NCBI GenBank assembly: GCA_003725585.1
Contig: RJMB01000005.1
Span: 164,107 to 228,106, forward strand
Origin: Halostreptopolyspora alba
GTDB lineage: Bacteria > Actinomycetota > Actinomycetes > Streptosporangiales > Streptosporangiaceae
Reading direction: 5' to 3'
DNA: 64,000 nucleotides
Position 1 is the first letter of the stretch. Every line of letters starts with the position of its first letter. The translations under genes and the position numbers were made by a program. Under the pieces are notes generated by a model. It saw nothing but the letters and a program-made list of their open reading frames with translations. It made no database searches and was not told the origin of the DNA. Of this stretch, positions 33,225-43,048 are shown piece after piece.

Positions 33225-34892
33225 GTGGATCGCTGTGCGCTGTTCGTGGACGCCGGCTACCTCCTCGCCGACGGCGCGATGGCGGTGCACGGAACCCGTA
33301 ACCGCGATTCCGTGTCATGGGACTACGCAGGGCTGGCGCGGCTGCTCGACGAGGTGGCGCGCGACCGCACCGGACTTCCGTTGCTGCGGTGCTACTGGTA
33401 CGAGGCGACGGCGGATGGCAGTCGCACCCAGGAGCAGGACGGCATCGCGGACATTCCCGGCATCAAGTTCCGAGCCGCGCGTATCCGTCCGGGAAGACGG
33501 GAGGGCGTCGAGAGCTATGTGCAACGGGACTTGACGACCCTGGCGCGCACGGGTGTGCTGTGCGAGGCGGTCCTGGTCAGTGGGGACGAGGACATGGCGC
33601 AGGTCGTGTCCGACGTCCAGGATCTCGGGGTCCGGGTCACGTGTGTGCACGTCTCGGTCGAGGGGAACTGGACCATCTCGCGCGCCCTGCGCCGTGAGTG
33701 CGACGATCTGATCGAGGTCGGCGCCGGTCACCTCCGCCCGTACGTCAGCCTGCTCTCGGGTGCGGGAACCGAGGCCGAGGCCGCCGCCCAGGGGGGCGCG
33801 CCGCCCGCTCCACTCGCGAACGGCCAGGGGCACTCCGGGGCCGACGTTAACCGCCAGCCCGTCACCGCGCACGCGGGTTCGTCGCGTGTGGAGCCCGCGG
33901 CGAACTCGTCCAACGGGCTCGAGGCGATGTTCGCCAACACCGGGGAGCAGCAGCCCGCCGGCAGCGCGATGGACCAGCTGCGGGCGATGCAGCAGAGCAT
34001 CGCCCAACACAGGGGGGGCGACCACCTCGCTCCGCAGGATCCCAACGGCGCGGCCCAGCAGCGGGGCGGCAACCCACAGATCGACGCGAACGGATTCCCC
34101 GCCGGAGGGGCCGGCCACCACCACGGGTCCGGGCCTCAGGGGCACCAGGCACAGGGCACTGGTGAGCACCCCGGGATGCCGGCCAACCCGCCCACCGGTG
34201 CCAACCCGGCGTTCGGTAACCCGCCCACCGGCCCGCACCCGAGCATGCGGGGGCCGGCCAACGAGGGGTACGGGCCGCCGCAGAACCGGTCGGCCCCGCC
34301 GCCACCCGGACCGCCACCCCCGCAACACCAGACGGGGGCGCATCACAATCCGATGATGGGCGGGTCGCCGCAGTACGAGCAGCCACCGGCCCAGAACCCA
34401 CCCCCACCTCCGGGGCCGGATCCCAGATACGGCCCCAACACGGGGGAGAACCCGGGATTCGGAGGTAATACCGGACCAAACCCTACTATTGGGGCCAGTA
34501 CGGAAGCTGAGTCCAGCTTCGCTCCCGGAGCCCAGGAGGCATCCGGAGCCGCTACTGGCCCCCGCCCCGATCACCGATTCCAGCACGGCCCCCACACCAA
34601 CCCGACGCCCAGCGTCGCCCACATCCCCCCTGGTTCATCGGTAGCGCGTAGCGTTGACGAAGCGGTGCATGTCGCGCGCACGGAAGGGAACGACTTCGCC
34701 GAGTCGATCGCGCGCGACGCGCCGGTCCTCTGGTTGGAGGCGGTCCTGGCGCGCAGGCCCCGCTTGCCGTCCGACCTGGAGGCGCGGCTGTTGCAAGGGT
34801 CAGCACTGCCGATCGACTTCCTGCTGCGCGACGAGGTCCGCCAGTCGCTACGGCAGGGGTTCTGGGACGCACTGGAGCGTGCCCGGGCCTAG
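33225..34892 (+). CDS. NYN-domain (PIN-like) protein with long low-complexity linker
   Basis: 555 aa from GTG 33225. Residues 1-165 form a NYN domain of the PIN-like nuclease fold: CALFVDAGYLLADG (first acidic residue), LPLLRCYWYEA, RDLTTLARTG, VLVSGDEDMAQVVSDVQDLG (second acidic cluster). NYN proteins are predicted RNases. Residues 180-470 are Pro/Gly/Asn/Gln-rich and disordered, and a conserved-looking helical C-terminus (SVDEAVHVARTEGNDFAES... FWDALERARA) ends it. Next gene, 43 bases on, is a TPR-like protein. Confidence 0.85.
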   Translation: MDRCALFVDAGYLLADGAMAVHGTRNRDSVSWDYAGLARLLDEVARDRTGLPLLRCYWYEATADGSRTQEQDGIADIPGIKFRAARIRPGRREGVESYVQRDLTTLARTGVLCEAVLVSGDEDMAQVVSDVQDLGVRVTCVHVSVEGNWTISRALRRECDDLIEVGAGHLRPYVSLLSGAGTEAEAAAQGGAPPAPLANGQGHSGADVNRQPVTAHAGSSRVEPAANSSNGLEAMFANTGEQQPAGSAMDQLRAMQQSIAQHRGGDHLAPQDPNGAAQQRGGNPQIDANGFPAGGAGHHHGSGPQGHQAQGTGEHPGMPANPPTGANPAFGNPPTGPHPSMRGPANEGYGPPQNRSAPPPPGPPPPQHQTGAHHNPMMGGSPQYEQPPAQNPPPPPGPDPRYGPNTGENPGFGGNTGPNPTIGASTEAESSFAPGAQEASGAATGPRPDHRFQHGPHTNPTPSVAHIPPGSSVARSVDEAVHVARTEGNDFAESIARDAPVLWLEAVLARRPRLPSDLEARLLQGSALPIDFLLRDEVRQSLRQGFWDALERARA

Positions 34893-34935
34893 CCCGGACG
34901 CGTCGTGCGACGGCGAGGACGCAGGGAGGGTGACA

Positions 34936-35490
34936 GTGACCCGCGTGACGACAGCCGATCTCGACCGGCTGGAATTCCGGGCCGTGCAGTCGGGTGACCA
35001 CGGCGAGGTCGCCCGGGAGTTCCTCGAACTCGCCAACCGGGTGGACGCCGACAGTGAGATCTCCCGGGCCGAGCTCTTCGTGCGTGCCGGCGAGCAGTGG
35101 GAGATGGCCCAGGAGTTCGAACGCGCCTCGTCCGCCTACCAGCGCGCGATCGACGACGGCGGTACGACCATCATCGACGCCCGTGCGCTACTCGCCGGGG
35201 CGCTACTGGAGCTCGACCTGCTCGACTCCGCGTACGCCCAGCTCGACCGGATGGACACCGAGGGGCCACGTAACCTGCCCACCTACATTCACATCGCCGA
35301 GATCCTGCACGCCCACGGTGACCTGGAGGGCGCGCACGGCTGGGCGACACTCGGGGCGCGGCGCTTCCAGCACCAGGACGTCACTCCTTATGTCCACGAG
35401 CTGATGACCGAGCTGCTGCGTACGCGTTTCCGAATCCGGATGGACCTGGGACTCGACGAGGACGCCCTCGACCGCTCCCTCGACGGCTGA
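34936..35490 (+). CDS. Tetratricopeptide-like helical protein
   Basis: 184 aa, helix pairs typical of TPR/SEL1-type solenoids: EVAREFLELANRVDADSEIS, RAELFVRAGEQWEMAQEFERA, SAYQRAIDDGGTT, ARALLAGALLELDLLDSAYAQL. Probably a protein-protein interaction module for the adjacent NYN protein. The GTG at 34936 has GGGAGGG six bases upstream; GTG 34930 is too close. In an operon-like run with 33225. Confidence 0.75.
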   Translation: MTRVTTADLDRLEFRAVQSGDHGEVAREFLELANRVDADSEISRAELFVRAGEQWEMAQEFERASSAYQRAIDDGGTTIIDARALLAGALLELDLLDSAYAQLDRMDTEGPRNLPTYIHIAEILHAHGDLEGAHGWATLGARRFQHQDVTPYVHELMTELLRTRFRIRMDLGLDEDALDRSLDG

Positions 35491-35703
35491 ACCCGCCGGT
35501 GCCGGTCCCCGCACAACAGGCCCGTGCGGCGGTTGGGAATCCGGCTACGTCCGGGGGCGCGGACGAGGGGGCCGGCCGTGCCGGACGGGTGGGGGTTCGT
35601 GGCGTCGTGGTCGGCACGGGCCGCGGTGGTCGTCGCACGGCCCGCTGGCTGGTGCGCCACCATGGGGACGGGCGTGAGCACGGCAGTAGTGAGGAGAGCG
35701 CAG

Positions 35704-36099
35704 GTGACGGACGAGATCCTGGAGTTCATCGTCATGGTCAACGGGGGCGACAGCGAGAGCGAGGTGCTGCGCGCCATCACGGAGCGGATCCCGGAAGCGG
35801 CCGAGATCGAGAAGGACTCGTGTGAGCTGCGTGGCAACCGACTCGAGGTGTGGGCGAACGAGGACGCCGACCCCTCGCGGGCCACGGACGAGGAGGAGGG
35901 CTACCTCTACTTCCGGTGGCGGATCGAGGTGCTCCCGCAGCGGGACGATGTCGGGGAGGAAGCACAGGTGGGGCTGGCCGGCGAGATGCTCGGCGCGCTC
36001 CGGGAGGACCGGGGGTGGGACGCGACACTCGCGGCGACCTTCGAGGACCGCGTCGAGGAGGGCCGCGCCGAGGAGGGCGAGGAGGGCAGCGCCGAGTGA
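35704..36099 (+). CDS. Acidic hypothetical protein
   Basis: 131 aa, strongly acidic at the C-terminus (EDRVEEGRAEEGEEGSAE). The body alternates helix and strand (EILEFIVMVNGGDSESEVLRAI, YLYFRWRIEVLP, AQVGLAGEMLGALRE), perhaps an immunity-protein-like or SMI1-type small fold. No family assigned. GTG 35704 follows GGAGAG; the longer frame upstream is leader. Convergent with 36118. Confidence 0.65.
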   Translation: MTDEILEFIVMVNGGDSESEVLRAITERIPEAAEIEKDSCELRGNRLEVWANEDADPSRATDEEEGYLYFRWRIEVLPQRDDVGEEAQVGLAGEMLGALREDRGWDATLAATFEDRVEEGRAEEGEEGSAE

Positions 36100-36117
36100 C
36101 GGTCACCGCCGCGGGGC

Positions 36118-36963
36118 TCAGCTCGGACGGGCGCCGCTCTTCCCCGGGGGGTGTTCGGTGTCCGCCGTGGCACGACGGCGCCACAGGAGCCCCGCCCCCG
36201 CGAGCAGCGCGGCGAGCGCGCCCCCTACGGCCAGCGGGGCGTGGGGTGGTCCTCCCTCGTTGTCCTCGCGGTTGTCCTCGGTGGCCGCGTCGATAGCGCC
36301 GCCCGAGGGGACGACCCGGAACCGTTCGAGCGGGGCGTCGGTGGATCCCCGGAACTCGACCCGGCACCACGGGTCGCCGTTCGAGGTGTGGAGGGCGAGG
36401 TCGGCCGCGACCACGGCGTAGGCGCCGAAAGCCCGGTTCCACGCGTCGGCGGGAAGCGCATCGGACTCCAGAAGCGTCACCATGCCGGCGTTCTCGATGT
36501 CGCCGGCTCGGACCGCGTCCGTGTCGACGTCGCGCGCACCGGAGATGCCGACCTCCACCTCGATCGGTTCCGGGTCGGGATCCTTCATCGCGCTGACGTC
36601 GAAACCGAGCTGCTCCAGGTCGGTCCACGGCTCGCCGCCGCTCTGGTCGGTGAGTAGCTCCAGTGTCAGCGTCAGCTCGCCCTCGGAGGTGTCCGAGGGG
36701 GGACTCGGATCTCCCGTGTCCGGGAGCACGGGGGTGTAGGTGACTCCGTCGTTCAGGACGAAGACGGTGTCGGCCGTGAGGCCGGGACCGGTACGGGCGC
36801 TGATGGGCTGTTCGGCGGTAACGGGGGTGCAGCCGGTGCTGTCGGTGGTCCACTCGGCCGTCTGGTCGGCCGGCTGTGCCTGTACGGCCGTGGGCGCGGT
36901 CAGGGACCAGCACACCACCAGCGAGCTGACTCCGGCGCGTAGGCACCCGCGTAGGCCGCGCAC
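36118..36963 (-). CDS. Secreted protein with C-terminal membrane anchor
   Basis: 281 aa. Signal peptide at the N-terminus (GVSSLVVCWSLTAPTAVQA), then a beta-rich extracellular region (TVFVLNDGVTYTPVLPD, GELTLTLELLTDQ, DVDTDAVRAGDIENAGMVTLLES, WCRVEFRGSTDAPLERFRV) and a C-terminal membrane helix followed by Arg residues (LAVGGALAALLAGAGLLWRRR). No LPXTG motif is visible, so it is anchored by the helix rather than by sortase. GTG 36963 follows AAGGAGAT. Function unknown. Confidence 0.75.
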   Translation of the reverse strand: MRGLRGCLRAGVSSLVVCWSLTAPTAVQAQPADQTAEWTTDSTGCTPVTAEQPISARTGPGLTADTVFVLNDGVTYTPVLPDTGDPSPPSDTSEGELTLTLELLTDQSGGEPWTDLEQLGFDVSAMKDPDPEPIEVEVGISGARDVDTDAVRAGDIENAGMVTLLESDALPADAWNRAFGAYAVVAADLALHTSNGDPWCRVEFRGSTDAPLERFRVVPSGGAIDAATEDNREDNEGGPPHAPLAVGGALAALLAGAGLLWRRRATADTEHPPGKSGARPS

Positions 36964-37192
36964 GGCGCATCTCCTTCCGCTTCGATGCCCGGGAAGCTGG
37001 GTCGAGCCTACGCGTTCGACGGTGGCTCGCGGGTCAATGGGCCGATGTCCACCGTGGCCGAGCGGTGCGGGTCGTCCACAACCTGGGGACACTCCAGGCG
37101 CCCGAACCTCGGGGCTGGAGGCCGTGACGCGTGCGTGGGCGACGTGTGGGTAGCTGGGAACCGTTCCGACGGTGGCCACTACGGGGTGGAAG

Positions 37193-38443
37193 ATGTCGTA
37201 CGACGAGGAGGAGCGCACCGAGCCGGGCGCGCACGAGGACCGTTACACCGCGCTGCGCGGGATGTTCAGCCGGCTGTGGGGGGCGCTGGGGCGTCTCCGT
37301 AGCTATGGTGGCCCCGAGCGTGAGGCCGCCCTGATCATTGTCAAGAGCGCACTCGCCGCCACGGTCGCCTGGTACCTCGCGGCCTACCTGTTCGGGGCGC
37401 AGTTCCCCGCGTTCGCGCCGTTCTCGGCGGTGCTGATGTTGCAGGTGACGGTTTACCAGTCGGTACTACAGTCCCTGCGGTTCGTGCTGGCGATCGTGCT
37501 GGGTGTGTCCCTACAAGGGCTGCTGGCGCTGGTGTTCGAACCCGACGTGTGGACCTTCGCGGTCGTCACACTGCTCGCTTTGGTGATCGGCCGGTGGCGG
37601 CGCCTGGGAAGCCAGGGGAGCCAGGTCGTCTCCGCCGCCTTCTTCGCCTACGCCGCGTTCATCACCGGCACCGACACCACCGACCGCCTCGCCCTGCTGG
37701 GCAGCCTCGTCCTCCTGGTGCTGCTGGGGTGCGGAATCGGGATCGTCGTCAACATCGCGATCGTGCCACCAATGCGGTATCGCAGCGCGGAGTACGCGGT
37801 CGAGAACCTCGCCAAGGCGGTGCACGGGCTCCTCGACGACATCGCTGGGGCGGTCCGCGAGGGGCCGGCGACCAGTGGGGACAGCGACGACTGGCGGTAC
37901 CGGGCACACCGGCTGGAGAACCTCGCCGAACGGACGCGCGACACTGTCGACAGCGCGGCGGAGAGTGTCCGCTGGAACCCACGTCGGCTGCTGCTGAGCA
38001 CGGAACCCCCCTTTGGGGGGTACCGCACCGTCGTCGACCGGATGGCGCGTATCAGCGCGCAGCTGAGCTCGATCGCGGAGACGCTCAGCCGTACCAGTGA
38101 CGACCCCCAGGTCCCCAATCGGGCGTTCCTGGAGCGCTATGGCGCGTTCCTCGGGCACACCGCCGACGCCACGTTGTTGCTCGCCGAGCTCGACTCGGAC
38201 AGGCTCAGCGACCAGGTGGACCGCCTGGCCGGGTACGTGGAGGGGGCACGCGAGGAACAGTCCGCCCTCACCCGAGCCACAGCGGAGTACGAGATCGACC
38301 TCGCCGACCAGGCGCGGGTCTACGGTGGTCTGCTGGTCGACGCCGACCGGTTGCTCAGCGAGCTGGACTACATTCACTCCACACTGTCCAACGCACTCGA
38401 ACACCCCAACATCGATCCGGACTCCTCGTCGGGACACGGGTAG
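37193..38443 (+). CDS. FUSC/aromatic-acid-exporter-family membrane protein
   Basis: 416 aa. N-terminal half: six membrane helices (from EAALIIVKSALAATVAWYLAA at about 45, to GIGIVVNIAIVPP at about 190) matching the FUSC/ArAE fold (LGAQFPAFAPFSAVLMLQVTVYQS in parts). C-terminal half (200-410) is a long helical cytoplasmic domain (ENLAKAVHGLLDDI, RTVVDRMARISAQLSSIAE, VDRLAGYVEGAREEQSALT). Relatives export aromatic acids or small amphiphiles. Start ATG 37193; GTG 37172 is an alternative. Confidence 0.85.
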   Translation: MSYDEEERTEPGAHEDRYTALRGMFSRLWGALGRLRSYGGPEREAALIIVKSALAATVAWYLAAYLFGAQFPAFAPFSAVLMLQVTVYQSVLQSLRFVLAIVLGVSLQGLLALVFEPDVWTFAVVTLLALVIGRWRRLGSQGSQVVSAAFFAYAAFITGTDTTDRLALLGSLVLLVLLGCGIGIVVNIAIVPPMRYRSAEYAVENLAKAVHGLLDDIAGAVREGPATSGDSDDWRYRAHRLENLAERTRDTVDSAAESVRWNPRRLLLSTEPPFGGYRTVVDRMARISAQLSSIAETLSRTSDDPQVPNRAFLERYGAFLGHTADATLLLAELDSDRLSDQVDRLAGYVEGAREEQSALTRATAEYEIDLADQARVYGGLLVDADRLLSELDYIHSTLSNALEHPNIDPDSSSGHG

Positions 38444-38776
38444 CTCCCCGGGACGTCTGATGGTCCGTGTGCAGGGGGTACGCAGTTGGTGACGCTGATG
38501 AGGTTTCGCGAGCCGCGGCACGGGGATCGCGCCTTGTGGCGGTTGGCGCGTTCCGGTGGACCGGAACGCGCCAACCAAGCGTGAAAGATGCTGTGACCAG
38601 GTGTTTTATGGTGTCCGTGCGGCTTGCCAGGGCGTATCTCCCACGGGAGCCCCACCCCGTTCCAGCGCGACGAGAGAGGAGGCGGTGCTCGTCGCGGCGA
38701 CCCCACGCACCTCGCCTGGCCTCGCAACGAGTGTCCCCCCTTCCCCCCAATCGAGTCATAGAGATGAGGGACCCCC
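38444..38776. other. Intergenic region with perfect hairpin
   Basis: 333 bases. A perfect 17-bp stem lies at 38541-38576 (GGTTGGCGCGTTCCGGT, loop GG, reverse complement), 98 bases after the FUSC stop, probably the terminator. The rest should hold the promoter of the PutP gene; GAGG precedes its GTG. No gene seen. Confidence 0.6.
38541..38576. terminator. 17-bp perfect hairpin
   Basis: GGTTGGCGCGTTCCGGT-GG-ACCGGAACGCGCCAACC downstream of the FUSC gene. Confidence 0.7.
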
Positions 38777-40318
38777 GTGAACAGCGCCACACTGGCCCCG
38801 TTCGCCACATTCGCCGGGTATTTCGCGGTAATGGTGGTGATCGGCTTCTGGGTCTTCAGGCGTACCGTGAACCTGTCCGACTTCATCCTCGGCGGCCGCC
38901 GGCTGAACAGCTGGGTGGCGGGGCTGAGCGCCAACGCGAGTGACTTCAGCGCCTGGCTGCTGCTGGGACTTCCGGGAGCCGTATACCTCTCCGGGATAGG
39001 AGAGGCGTGGATCCCCGTCGGGCTCGCGATCGGATTCGCGGCGAGCTGGTATCTCGTGGCCAGCCGACTGCGGATCTTCACCGAGCGGGCCACCGACGCC
39101 CGCAGCGGCGGCGACTCGAACTCGCTCACACTCTCCTCGTACCTGGAGAACCGATTCAGCGACCGGGGAGGCGCGCTGCGCGCCGTATCCGCGGTACTGA
39201 TCCTGGTCTTCTACCTGTTCTACGTGGCATCCGGCCTGGTCGCCGCGGGCGGGCTGTTCGAGCAGGTGTTCGGGGTCGAGGCGAACGTCGCCATCGTCCT
39301 GGGCGTTTCGGTGATCGTGCTCTACACCTTCCTCGGCGGTTTCCTCGCCGTGAGCTTCACCGACGTGATCCAGGCCGTGATGATGTGGTGCGCGTTGCTC
39401 GCCGTGCCGATCTTGGCGATCGTGGCGATCTCCATGGACCCGGACAGGGGAGTGGAAGGCGGCCCGGGGGCGCTCCTCGGCGGTGTGTCGGGACTGGACG
39501 GTTCGTGGACCGTCTCCGACGCCCTGGGGCCGGTGGTGGTCATCTCCGGGCTGGCCTGGGGGTTCGGCTATCTCGGCCAGCCGCACATCCTCGCGCGCTT
39601 CATGGGCATCCGGTCGCCGCGCGACGTCCCCGCGGCGGGCGTCATCAGCGTCGCCTGGGCGGTCACCGCCATGGCGTTGGCCGTCGTGGTCGCGTTGGCA
39701 GGGGTGGCGTTCTTCGAAACGCCGCTGGACGAGGACATGGCCGAGTACGTGTTCCCGCAGCTCATCCAGGCTCTGGCGAACCCCTGGGTCGCGGGGGTGC
39801 TGCTGGCAGCCATCCTCGCGGCCGTCATGAGTACCGCGGACTCCCAGCTGCTGGTGGCGTCGTCGGCGCTGACCGAGGACGGGTACCGGGCGTTCCTGAA
39901 GCGCGACGCGTCGCCGATTTCGCTCGTGTGGATCGGCCGCGCCTCCGTTGTGGTGATCGCGCTAGCGGCCGCCTGGATCGCGCTGTCCGGGAACAACACG
40001 ATCATGGAGCTGGTCGGCTACGCCTGGGCCGGGTTCGGGTCGGCGTTCGGCCCGGTGCTGTTGGTCTCGTTGTACTGGCGCCGGATGACCCGGGCGGGCG
40101 CGCTCGGCGGGATGATCGTCGGCGGGGTCACCGCCATGCTCTGGCAGTACCTGGACGAGCGGGTGCTGGAGACCGGGCTGTACGCGATGGTCCCGGGTGT
40201 GGCCCTGAGCTTCGTCGCCATCATCGTCTGCAACCCGCTGGGTCGGGTGACCGGACAGATGGGGCGCGACTTCGATCGGGTTGACGAGGAGTTCAGGCGG
40301 ACCGAGGAGGTTGGCTGA
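38777..40318 (+). CDS. putP: Sodium/proline symporter (SSS family)
   Basis: 513 aa, about 13 membrane helices. Family signatures: DFILGGRRLNSWVAGLSANASDFSAWLLLGLPGAVY (in parts), the GYLGQPHILARFMGIRS segment, and MSTADSQLLVASSALTEDGYR with the conserved sodium-site serines. Imports proline with Na+ as nutrient or osmoprotectant. GTG start with GAGG upstream. Stands alone between the FUSC gene and 40427. Confidence 0.93.
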   Translation: MNSATLAPFATFAGYFAVMVVIGFWVFRRTVNLSDFILGGRRLNSWVAGLSANASDFSAWLLLGLPGAVYLSGIGEAWIPVGLAIGFAASWYLVASRLRIFTERATDARSGGDSNSLTLSSYLENRFSDRGGALRAVSAVLILVFYLFYVASGLVAAGGLFEQVFGVEANVAIVLGVSVIVLYTFLGGFLAVSFTDVIQAVMMWCALLAVPILAIVAISMDPDRGVEGGPGALLGGVSGLDGSWTVSDALGPVVVISGLAWGFGYLGQPHILARFMGIRSPRDVPAAGVISVAWAVTAMALAVVVALAGVAFFETPLDEDMAEYVFPQLIQALANPWVAGVLLAAILAAVMSTADSQLLVASSALTEDGYRAFLKRDASPISLVWIGRASVVVIALAAAWIALSGNNTIMELVGYAWAGFGSAFGPVLLVSLYWRRMTRAGALGGMIVGGVTAMLWQYLDERVLETGLYAMVPGVALSFVAIIVCNPLGRVTGQMGRDFDRVDEEFRRTEEVG

Positions 40319-40426
40319 GCTTCTTCCCGCCGCGCCCCGGTCCGCGGGCCGGGGCGCGGCGATCGCCTCGTATGGGCGGTTCGCGCGGTCTGGCGTGTGT
40401 GGGGGAAGTACCGATAGGAAGGTGCC

Positions 40427-40999
40427 ATGTCGGCCAGCAACCACCTCCCCGCTGTGTGGACCCGGCTCGATGTGCCCGCGGGGCTGGGGTTGGGAACGCT
40501 GACCGCCGCGCCGGGGGGCTACCGGTTCGAGGCCAGCGAGACGGTCGCCGGCCACGCCGAACACTTCGCCTGCCGCTTCACCGTCCGCACCGACCTGGCG
40601 TGGGTGTGCAGCGAGGCCCGGGTCGAGGTGATGACGGGGTTCGGGGCGCGGGAGCTGGGCATGACCGGCAGAGGTGGCCACTGGTCGGTCGACGGCCACC
40701 CCGAGCCGTCCCTCGACGGGTGCCTGGACGTGGACGTCGCCGCGACGCCGTTGACCCATACCCTGCCGATCCGCCGACTGGGGTTGACACCGGGAGAGTC
40801 CCGCGACATCACGGTGGCCCGGATCGACGTGCCGAGCCTGCGGGTGTGGCGCGTGGTGCAGCGCTACACCAGGCTGGACACCTCCGCCGGACGTGATCGT
40901 TACGAGTACCGGGACCCACACCACGGGAGCTTCGAGCTGACCGTGGACCGGGACGGTGTCGTCCTCGACTACGAGGGGCTGGCCCGGCGTGTCAGCTGA
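40427..40999 (+). CDS. Putative glycolipid-binding protein (DUF1089-type)
   Basis: 190 aa, a beta-rich protein with the features of the putative glycolipid-binding family: ETVAGHAEHFACRFTVRTD, ARELGMTGRGGHWSVDGHPEPSLDGCLDVDVAATPLTHTLPIRRL (in parts) and VPSLRVWRVVQRYTRL. Named from structural similarity to lipid-carrier proteins; role in the cell unknown. ATG 40427 follows AGGAAGG. Confidence 0.8.
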   Translation: MSASNHLPAVWTRLDVPAGLGLGTLTAAPGGYRFEASETVAGHAEHFACRFTVRTDLAWVCSEARVEVMTGFGARELGMTGRGGHWSVDGHPEPSLDGCLDVDVAATPLTHTLPIRRLGLTPGESRDITVARIDVPSLRVWRVVQRYTRLDTSAGRDRYEYRDPHHGSFELTVDRDGVVLDYEGLARRVS

Positions 41000-41230
41000 A
41001 CGGCCGGTATCGGACACCGGAACGGGGAATGTTGGCCCCCCGGGAGGGGATGTGGTGGGTGTCCCCCGTCGGCGCCGCTCACCTCGCCACCCGGGAGGCG
41101 GTGCGTGACCGTCGCCCCCGGGGATGGCGTCGCGGAGCGCGTCTGACGGTCACTCGTCCTTCTAGACTCGTGTTGACCCCTCTCCTCTGACCCCGTGGAC
41201 TCCCACTTCGCACCCGAGGAACTTTCACGT

Positions 41231-42865
41231 ATGACCACTGGGCAAGCCGAGCCGGGACGCTCGCTCGCCGGGCGCTACCGGCTCATCGAGATGCTCGGCG
41301 AAGGCGGTATGGGACGCGTCTGGCAGGGAGTCGACGAGCTGCTGGACCGCCCGGTCGCCATCAAGGAGCTCAGTATCTCCCCGCATCTGCCAGCCCCCGA
41401 GGTCGAGGTGATGCGGACCCGGATGCTTCGCGAGGCGCGCAGCGCCGCCCAGCTCAGCCACCCGTCGATCGTCACGGTCTTCGACGTCGTCGACAGCGAC
41501 GACCGGCCGTGGATCGTCATGGAACTGGTGCGCGGCGAATCCCTGGGGTCGGTACTCAAGCGCGACGGCACGCTGTCCCCCGAGCGGGTGGCCCACATCG
41601 GTATGCAGGTGGTAGCCGCCCTGGCCGTGGCGCACGACCGGGGGGTCGTGCACCGCGACATCAAACCCGGCAACGTCCTGATCTCCGCTGGTGACCGCGC
41701 GGTGCTCACCGACTTCGGGATCGCGCTGCTGGAGGGGAACAGTAACCTCACCAGTACCGGCCAGCTGGTGGGCTCGCCCAGCTATCTGGCGCCGGAGCTG
41801 GCGCAGGGGGGTGTGGCGACCCCCGCGTCGGACATGTGGGCACTGGGGATCACCCTTTTCCAGGCGCTCGAGGGAGTGACGCCGTTCGAGCGGGCCACTC
41901 CCATGGGGACACTCACCGCGATCGTCACCGAGAAGGTGTCGCCGCCGGCGTCGGCGGGACCGTTGTGGCCGTTGCTGGAGAGGCTGCTCAACAAGGATCC
42001 CTCCCACCGGCCGACGGTGGCCGAGGCACACGAGGCGCTGCGCGAGGCCACCCGTGACGCGGGCACTCGGGGGGCGCCCTCCGCGTCCACGGCCGTGCCG
42101 CCGCCCGACCGGGACGCGTCCGCGCGTTCTCCCGAGCCGACCCCCGCCTCCCCACCTTCCACGCCCGTCTCGTCCACGGCCACGGGCGCACCCGGACGCG
42201 CGGCGCGGCGACGGTGGGCCGTTCCGGCGGCGTGCGGCGCCGCGGCGGTGCTGGCGGTCACCGGCGCCGTCCTGTGGTGGGAGGGCCGCACCGACGACTC
42301 CGACCAGGCCGCTCCCGCGGAGCAGAACGTGTCATCTCCGGAACAGGGCGAGTCCCCTCAGGAACGGAACGCGTCGTCTCCGGAGGGGAACGCGTCCCCC
42401 TCGGAGACGGAGCCCGAGGACAGCGGCCCCGACATGGCCCGCCACGAGGACGACACCGGCTTCGCGCTCGACGTGCCCGAAGGGTGGGAGATGGAACGGC
42501 GCGACAACGGCGTGTTCTTCCACAATCCATCGGGCGGGTATCTGCAGGTCGACCAGACCGACACCCCCGGCGGCAACGCCAAGGAGGACTGGGAACAGCA
42601 GGAGGGCGCCATCTCCAGCGGGTTCGACGGTTACCAGCGCGCGGAGATCGTCGCGCTTGACGAGCCCTACGTTGACGACTACGTGAGCGCCGCCGACTGG
42701 GAGTTCACCTTCGACGGCTCCGAGGGTCGGATGCACGCGGTCAACCGCGCCTTCCACACCGAGGACAAGGGGTACGCCCTGTTCCTGGTGTCGCCGGAGG
42801 GCGACTGGGAGGAGAATCGGGAGCTGCTGGACGAGATGACCGAGTCGTTCGAGCCGGCCGGCTGA
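41231..42865 (+). CDS. Transmembrane Ser/Thr protein kinase (PknB-like)
   Basis: 544 aa. Kinase domain about 12-280: glycine loop MLGEGGMGRVWQG, VK lysine in RPVAIKEL, catalytic HRDIKPGNVL, magnesium loop DFGIALLE and APELAQGG. One membrane helix about 333-353, then an acidic linker (repeats of NASSPEGNAS type) and an extracellular domain of about 145 aa (GFALDVPEGWEMERRDNGVFFHN). The outside domain resembles the sensor part of actinobacterial kinases without PASTA repeats. Start ATG 41231 (MTTGQAEPG) after GAGGAA. The next three genes are all single-pass membrane proteins. Confidence 0.9.
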   Translation: MTTGQAEPGRSLAGRYRLIEMLGEGGMGRVWQGVDELLDRPVAIKELSISPHLPAPEVEVMRTRMLREARSAAQLSHPSIVTVFDVVDSDDRPWIVMELVRGESLGSVLKRDGTLSPERVAHIGMQVVAALAVAHDRGVVHRDIKPGNVLISAGDRAVLTDFGIALLEGNSNLTSTGQLVGSPSYLAPELAQGGVATPASDMWALGITLFQALEGVTPFERATPMGTLTAIVTEKVSPPASAGPLWPLLERLLNKDPSHRPTVAEAHEALREATRDAGTRGAPSASTAVPPPDRDASARSPEPTPASPPSTPVSSTATGAPGRAARRRWAVPAACGAAAVLAVTGAVLWWEGRTDDSDQAAPAEQNVSSPEQGESPQERNASSPEGNASPSETEPEDSGPDMARHEDDTGFALDVPEGWEMERRDNGVFFHNPSGGYLQVDQTDTPGGNAKEDWEQQEGAISSGFDGYQRAEIVALDEPYVDDYVSAADWEFTFDGSEGRMHAVNRAFHTEDKGYALFLVSPEGDWEENRELLDEMTESFEPAG

Positions 42866-43036
42866 GGGAGTCGTGGTCGCCCGGGGCGGGGCGGGATCCC
42901 TGGTCCCGACCCGGCCGGACCCGTCGGCCTCACCCTTGGCTCGGCCGGGTCCCGGACGTGTCCCCGCTGACGGTGCCTCCGGGGGTGTGGCCAATACCGG
43001 TCCCACGGCGAAGCCGGAATGGACACCTCTGGTTTC

Positions 43037-43042
43037 TATACT
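43037..43042 (+). promoter_or_regulatory. -10 box TATACT
   Basis: TATACT followed by six bases and GTG 43049; implies a separate, leaderless promoter for the genes after the kinase. Confidence 0.6.
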
Positions 43043-43048
43043 CGCCAC

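Noticed and set aside
38593..38607. 15-base sequence GTGACCAGGTGTTTT also present at 56843-56857
   Set aside because: The second copy is coding sequence at the start of the Scr1 gene, the first is intergenic; no common context, probably chance.
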